This document shows positions 15,034-17,493 of a stretch of 17,493 nucleotides of DNA, one piece after another. The notes under the pieces were generated by a model that did not search any database, was not told where the DNA came from, and saw nothing but the letters and a program-made list of their open reading frames with translations. The DNA is from Candidatus Nanopelagicales bacterium (GTDB lineage Bacteria; Actinomycetota; Actinomycetes; S36-B12; UBA5976). Position 1 is the first letter of the stretch. The number at the start of each line of letters is the position of its first letter. The stretch spans positions 1 through 17,493 of the forward strand of contig JALRCB010000011.1 of NCBI GenBank assembly GCA_023257525.1, in the 5' to 3' direction. The translations under genes were made by a program, and so were the position numbers.

Positions 15034-16002
15034 ATGGTTCGGAACAAAAGAGTTGGTGCAAAAGCCTCTGTGCTTGCCGCAGCAGCTGCATTGTTGCTAA
15101 GTGCATGTGGTGGCGCAGGCGTAGATGCTGAAGCATCTGCCGCACCATCAGGTGACGCAGCACTAGCAGAGTGTGGTTCATACGCAATTGCAATGCATGC
15201 TTGGGTTGGTTACACAGCTTCAGCACAGGTCATAACCGAAGTTGCCAAGGCAAACGGTTGCGACATTTCGCAGGTCACACTTGCTGAAGCAGGCGTAACT
15301 TACGATGCGATGGAAAGTGGATCTGTTGACCTAGTCGTCGAAGACTGGGGCGGCGGCCGCTGGCAAGAATGGGCAGATCGTGGTGCACTTGTTGAAGTTG
15401 GCGACAACGGAAACGTAGGAATCATCGGTATGTATGTTCCACAGTGGATGGCTGACGAATACCCAGACATCACTGATTCAGCAAACTTAAACAAGTACGC
15501 TGACCTATTCGTCAATGACGAATCAAAGGGTAAGGGTGCTTGGTATGAAGGTCCTCCGGGATACACCACAATCGGTGAAAAGATGGTTTCGGCTAACAAA
15601 CTGAACTTCACAGTTCTCCCTCAGGGATCAGAAGCAGCCTTGATTGACATCTTCACTAAGGCAGCTGAGAACAAGACTGCAGCTATTGGTTACTGGTGGA
15701 CGCCACAGAACTTCCTAGCGAAGGTTCCTATGGCTCGCGTCAATTTCCCAGCTAATGACTGGACAGATCCTGCAGAAGCTTCAGGTCTAACTGACTACCC
15801 AGAGCTACCTCTGATGAAGTTGGCAACACCTAAGGTTATGGAGGCTAACGATGCTTTCACTAAGATCGTTAAGAACTTCAAATGGACAAATGATGACCAG
15901 AACCAAGTCGCAGCTGACATCGAAAGCGGAACGGATCCTGCAGTAGCAGCCCAGAAGTGGATCGATGCCAACAAGGCCACGGTGGATGGCTGGCTTAAGT
16001 AA
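15034..16002 (+). CDS. proX: Glycine betaine-type substrate-binding lipoprotein, ProX/OpuAC-like
   Basis: 322 aa from ATG 15034. The frame is open from 14911, but that would overlap proW; the chosen ATG has GAGGAG 6 nt upstream and gives a clean lipoprotein signal: MVRNKR, a hydrophobic Ala/Leu run and the lipobox LSAC with Cys25 as the lipidation site. The mature protein is an OpuAC-type domain with aromatic residues that could form a cage for a quaternary ammonium: HAWVGY (Trp57), EDWGGGRW (Trp105, Trp110) and GYWWTP (Trp221, Trp222). It would deliver glycine betaine or a related betaine to ProVW at the membrane. Last gene before the terminator. Confidence 0.93.
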   Translation: MVRNKRVGAKASVLAAAAALLLSACGGAGVDAEASAAPSGDAALAECGSYAIAMHAWVGYTASAQVITEVAKANGCDISQVTLAEAGVTYDAMESGSVDLVVEDWGGGRWQEWADRGALVEVGDNGNVGIIGMYVPQWMADEYPDITDSANLNKYADLFVNDESKGKGAWYEGPPGYTTIGEKMVSANKLNFTVLPQGSEAALIDIFTKAAENKTAAIGYWWTPQNFLAKVPMARVNFPANDWTDPAEASGLTDYPELPLMKLATPKVMEANDAFTKIVKNFKWTNDDQNQVAADIESGTDPAVAAQKWIDANKATVDGWLK

Positions 16003-16023
16003 GCCTGGCTATTAAGTCACCTG

Positions 16024-16063
16024 AAACTGGTGGGTCCAAGCAATTGGACCCACCAGTTTTTTT
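16024..16063 (+). terminator. Rho-independent terminator after proX
   Basis: A 16-bp perfect stem (AAACTGGTGGGTCCAA at 16024-16039 with its complement at 16044-16059), GCAA loop and a run of seven T to 16063. It lies 22 bp after the proX stop and ends the rightward block before the next unit. Confidence 0.95.
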
Positions 16064-16104
16064 ATTCCGCTTGACCTTATGCGCCTAAAAGAGGACGATT
16101 ATCT

Positions 16105-16143
16105 TGTTGCGCACAACGCACTCTGTTGCATAGTTCGCAACAG
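16105..16143 (+). promoter_or_regulatory. Operator-like element and likely promoter upstream of the dimethylglycine dehydrogenase-like gene
   Basis: TGTTGC (16105), TGTTGC (16124) and GCAACA (16137) have the same spacing as at 9636-9673. The first 25 bases of the two sites agree at 19 positions by my count. The last two half-sites form the perfect inverted repeat CTGTTGC-N7-GCAACAG (16123-16143). TTGCGC (16107-16112), a 16-bp spacer and CATAGT (16129-16134) are a possible promoter lying inside the element. The gene starts at 16171. Control by the IclR protein of 9664-10443 is inferred. The remaining bases of the 168-bp gap (16003-16023, 16064-16104, 16144-16170) hold nothing else I can name beyond the AGGG ribosome site. 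Confidence 0.65.
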
Positions 16144-16170
16144 TAGATTTCAGGCGAATGAGGGTTACTC

Positions 16171-17493
16171 GTGAAAAAAATCGTAATCATTGGTGGCGGA
16201 ATTGTCGGTAGTTCATTAGCTGATGAATTAACTGAACGCGGTTGGAATGATGTAACTGTTCTTGAGCAAGGTCCGATGCCTGCACCAGGTGGATCGACTT
16301 CTCATGCTCCAGGCCTAGTACAAAAAGTTACTGGCAATAAAACACTTGCAGCAATGGCTGACCAAACTATCAACAAACTTTTGACGATTGAACATGAAGA
16401 AGGACCAGGTTTTTATCAAGTTGGTTCCCTTGAAATTGCAACTACCCCAGAGCGCCTCAAGGAATTGCATCGTCGAACTGCTTGGCTACATGCCTACGGT
16501 TACGAAGCCGAAGTTATCTCACCAGAGCGAGCTGGTGAACTGCATCCAGTTTTAGACCCAAGCAAAATCCTTGGCGCAATCTACTGCCCAACTGATGGCA
16601 TTGCTAAGGCAGTTCGTTCAGTTCAAGCCTTGCAACGACTTGCTGAATCTCGTGGCGCGATTTTCAAAGATCGCACTGAAGTTATTTCAATCGAACAAGA
16701 AGCTGGCCAAGTAACAGGCGTTATGACTGATCAAGGTTTCTACCCGGCTGAGATCGTAGTTTCCTGCGCCGGTATTTGGGGACCAAAAGTTGGCCGCATG
16801 TTTGGCATGGCAAAAGCCTTCCAACCGCTTGCGCATCAACTTGCTTGGACCGAAGACATTCCTTCACTTGCAGATCAGACTGAAGAAATTACGATTCCGA
16901 TCATGCGTCACCAAGGTGAGGATCTTTACTTCCGTCAGCGCTTTAACGGGATGGGAATTGGTTCCTACTTACATCGCCCACTTCCAGTTGAGTCTGAGGA
17001 AATCCTGCCATTCGACAAGGCAGAAATAATGCCTAGCCAGATGACTTTCACTGCGCCGGAATGGGAACCAGTGCAAGGAATTGCCGGTCAAGTACTTCCT
17101 GAACTAAAAGACGCCAAGATCATCGAAGGTATGAACGGAATGTTCTCGTTCACAGTTGACACTTTCCCGCTAATGGGTGAATGGAACGGTCTAAAGGGAT
17201 TCTGGGTTGCCGAGGCAGTTTGGGTTACGCAATCGGTAGGTGTGGCCCGCGCTACTGCCGAATGGATCATCGATGGGCATCCAAAACTTGCAGTTCATGA
17301 ATTCGATGTAAATCGTTTCGAACCACACCAACTGGGACCAAACCACATCGCGATGCGCGGTGCTCAGAACTACATTGAGGTTTACGACATCATTCATCCA
17401 TTGCAGCCTATGGAAAAGCCTCGCCCACTTCGCACTACTGGTTTTTACCATCGCCAGCAAGAACTTGGCGGATACTTCCTGGAAGCATCTGGC
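16171..17493 (+). CDS. Dimethylglycine dehydrogenase/oxidase-like FAD oxidoreductase (partial, runs off right edge)
   Basis: GTG at 16171 opens a frame of 441 codons with no stop to the window end; AGGG lies 6 nt upstream. The N-terminus is a Rossmann FAD-binding fold, VIIGGGIVGSSLADEL (5-20), with LEQGP ending the second strand and GGSTSHAPGLV (40-50). His45 there sits where, by my alignment from memory, the covalently bound FAD His of dimethylglycine/sarcosine dehydrogenases lies. Later stretches include VVSCAGIWG, LAHQLAW, FSFTVDTFPLMGEW and FWVAEAVWVTQSVGVA. The overall text resembles Arthrobacter dimethylglycine oxidase. The family normally continues with FAO_M and GcvT folate domains to about 800 aa, so roughly half is visible. 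It would demethylate dimethylglycine, the product of betaine demethylation, to sarcosine with the C1 unit passed to THF or released as formaldehyde. Sarcosine dehydrogenase is the main alternative. Confidence 0.87.
   Translation, partial: MKKIVIIGGGIVGSSLADELTERGWNDVTVLEQGPMPAPGGSTSHAPGLVQKVTGNKTLAAMADQTINKLLTIEHEEGPGFYQVGSLEIATTPERLKELHRRTAWLHAYGYEAEVISPERAGELHPVLDPSKILGAIYCPTDGIAKAVRSVQALQRLAESRGAIFKDRTEVISIEQEAGQVTGVMTDQGFYPAEIVVSCAGIWGPKVGRMFGMAKAFQPLAHQLAWTEDIPSLADQTEEITIPIMRHQGEDLYFRQRFNGMGIGSYLHRPLPVESEEILPFDKAEIMPSQMTFTAPEWEPVQGIAGQVLPELKDAKIIEGMNGMFSFTVDTFPLMGEWNGLKGFWVAEAVWVTQSVGVARATAEWIIDGHPKLAVHEFDVNRFEPHQLGPNHIAMRGAQNYIEVYDIIHPLQPMEKPRPLRTTGFYHRQQELGGYFLEASG

Overview
The window looks like the core of a quaternary-amine (most likely glycine betaine) demethylation and one-carbon oxidation locus. 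Its G+C is in the mid-40s % by eye. Several products read as actinobacterial: the dimethylglycine oxidase-like protein resembles the Arthrobacter enzyme, and the betaine aldehyde dehydrogenase and IclR regulators are of familiar actinobacterial type. A low-GC planktonic actinobacterium is my best guess, but there is no rRNA or phylogenetic marker here, so the taxonomic call is weak.

Layout. Two gene blocks diverge from a 172-bp regulatory region (6336-6507). The leftward block runs off the left edge as eight tightly packed genes: an IclR regulator, a corrinoid protein (MtgC-like), MetV, MetF, a methyltetrahydrofolate:corrinoid methyltransferase (MtgA-like), a RACo-type corrinoid activator, a DUF1638 protein, and the start of an NAD-linked formate dehydrogenase gamma subunit (FdsG). 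Adjacent genes overlap or are at most 25 bp apart, so a single operon is likely. The rightward block starts with an MttB-superfamily methyltransferase without pyrrolysine (MtgB-like) and formate-tetrahydrofolate ligase, which overlap by 4 bp. A second IclR regulator follows, overlaid on a large palindrome at its start codon. After it come betaine aldehyde dehydrogenase and a ProV-ProW-ProX compatible-solute ABC transporter whose permease is two ProW units fused in one chain. A strong rho-independent terminator closes this block. A new unit then begins with a dimethylglycine dehydrogenase/oxidase-like flavoprotein that runs off the right edge.

How the genes fit together (inference from family functions). 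ProVWX imports glycine betaine, and the aldehyde dehydrogenase makes more from betaine aldehyde. MtgB moves one methyl group to the cobalt of the corrinoid protein, and RACo restores Co(I) when it is oxidised. The MtgA-like enzyme passes the methyl to tetrahydrofolate. MetF with MetV oxidises methyl-THF to methylene-THF. After a methenyl/formyl step whose gene (folD) is not in the window, Fhs run in reverse yields formate and ATP, and formate dehydrogenase oxidises formate. The product dimethylglycine would go to the flavoprotein at the right edge. Parts familiar from anaerobic methylotrophs and acetogens are thus linked to an NAD formate dehydrogenase and a dimethylglycine oxidase-like enzyme, as expected for an aerobic or facultative user of betaine.

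Regulation. The most specific sequence signal is a spaced element, TGTTGC-N13-TGTTGC-N7-GCAACA, with identical spacing at the start of the second IclR gene and just upstream of the dimethylglycine dehydrogenase-like gene. It suggests that this IclR protein controls itself and the downstream demethylation unit. The divergent region carries a different pair of inverted repeats, probably serving the first IclR protein. No tRNA, rRNA, CRISPR array, insertion sequence or stretch over 300 bp without a gene was seen.
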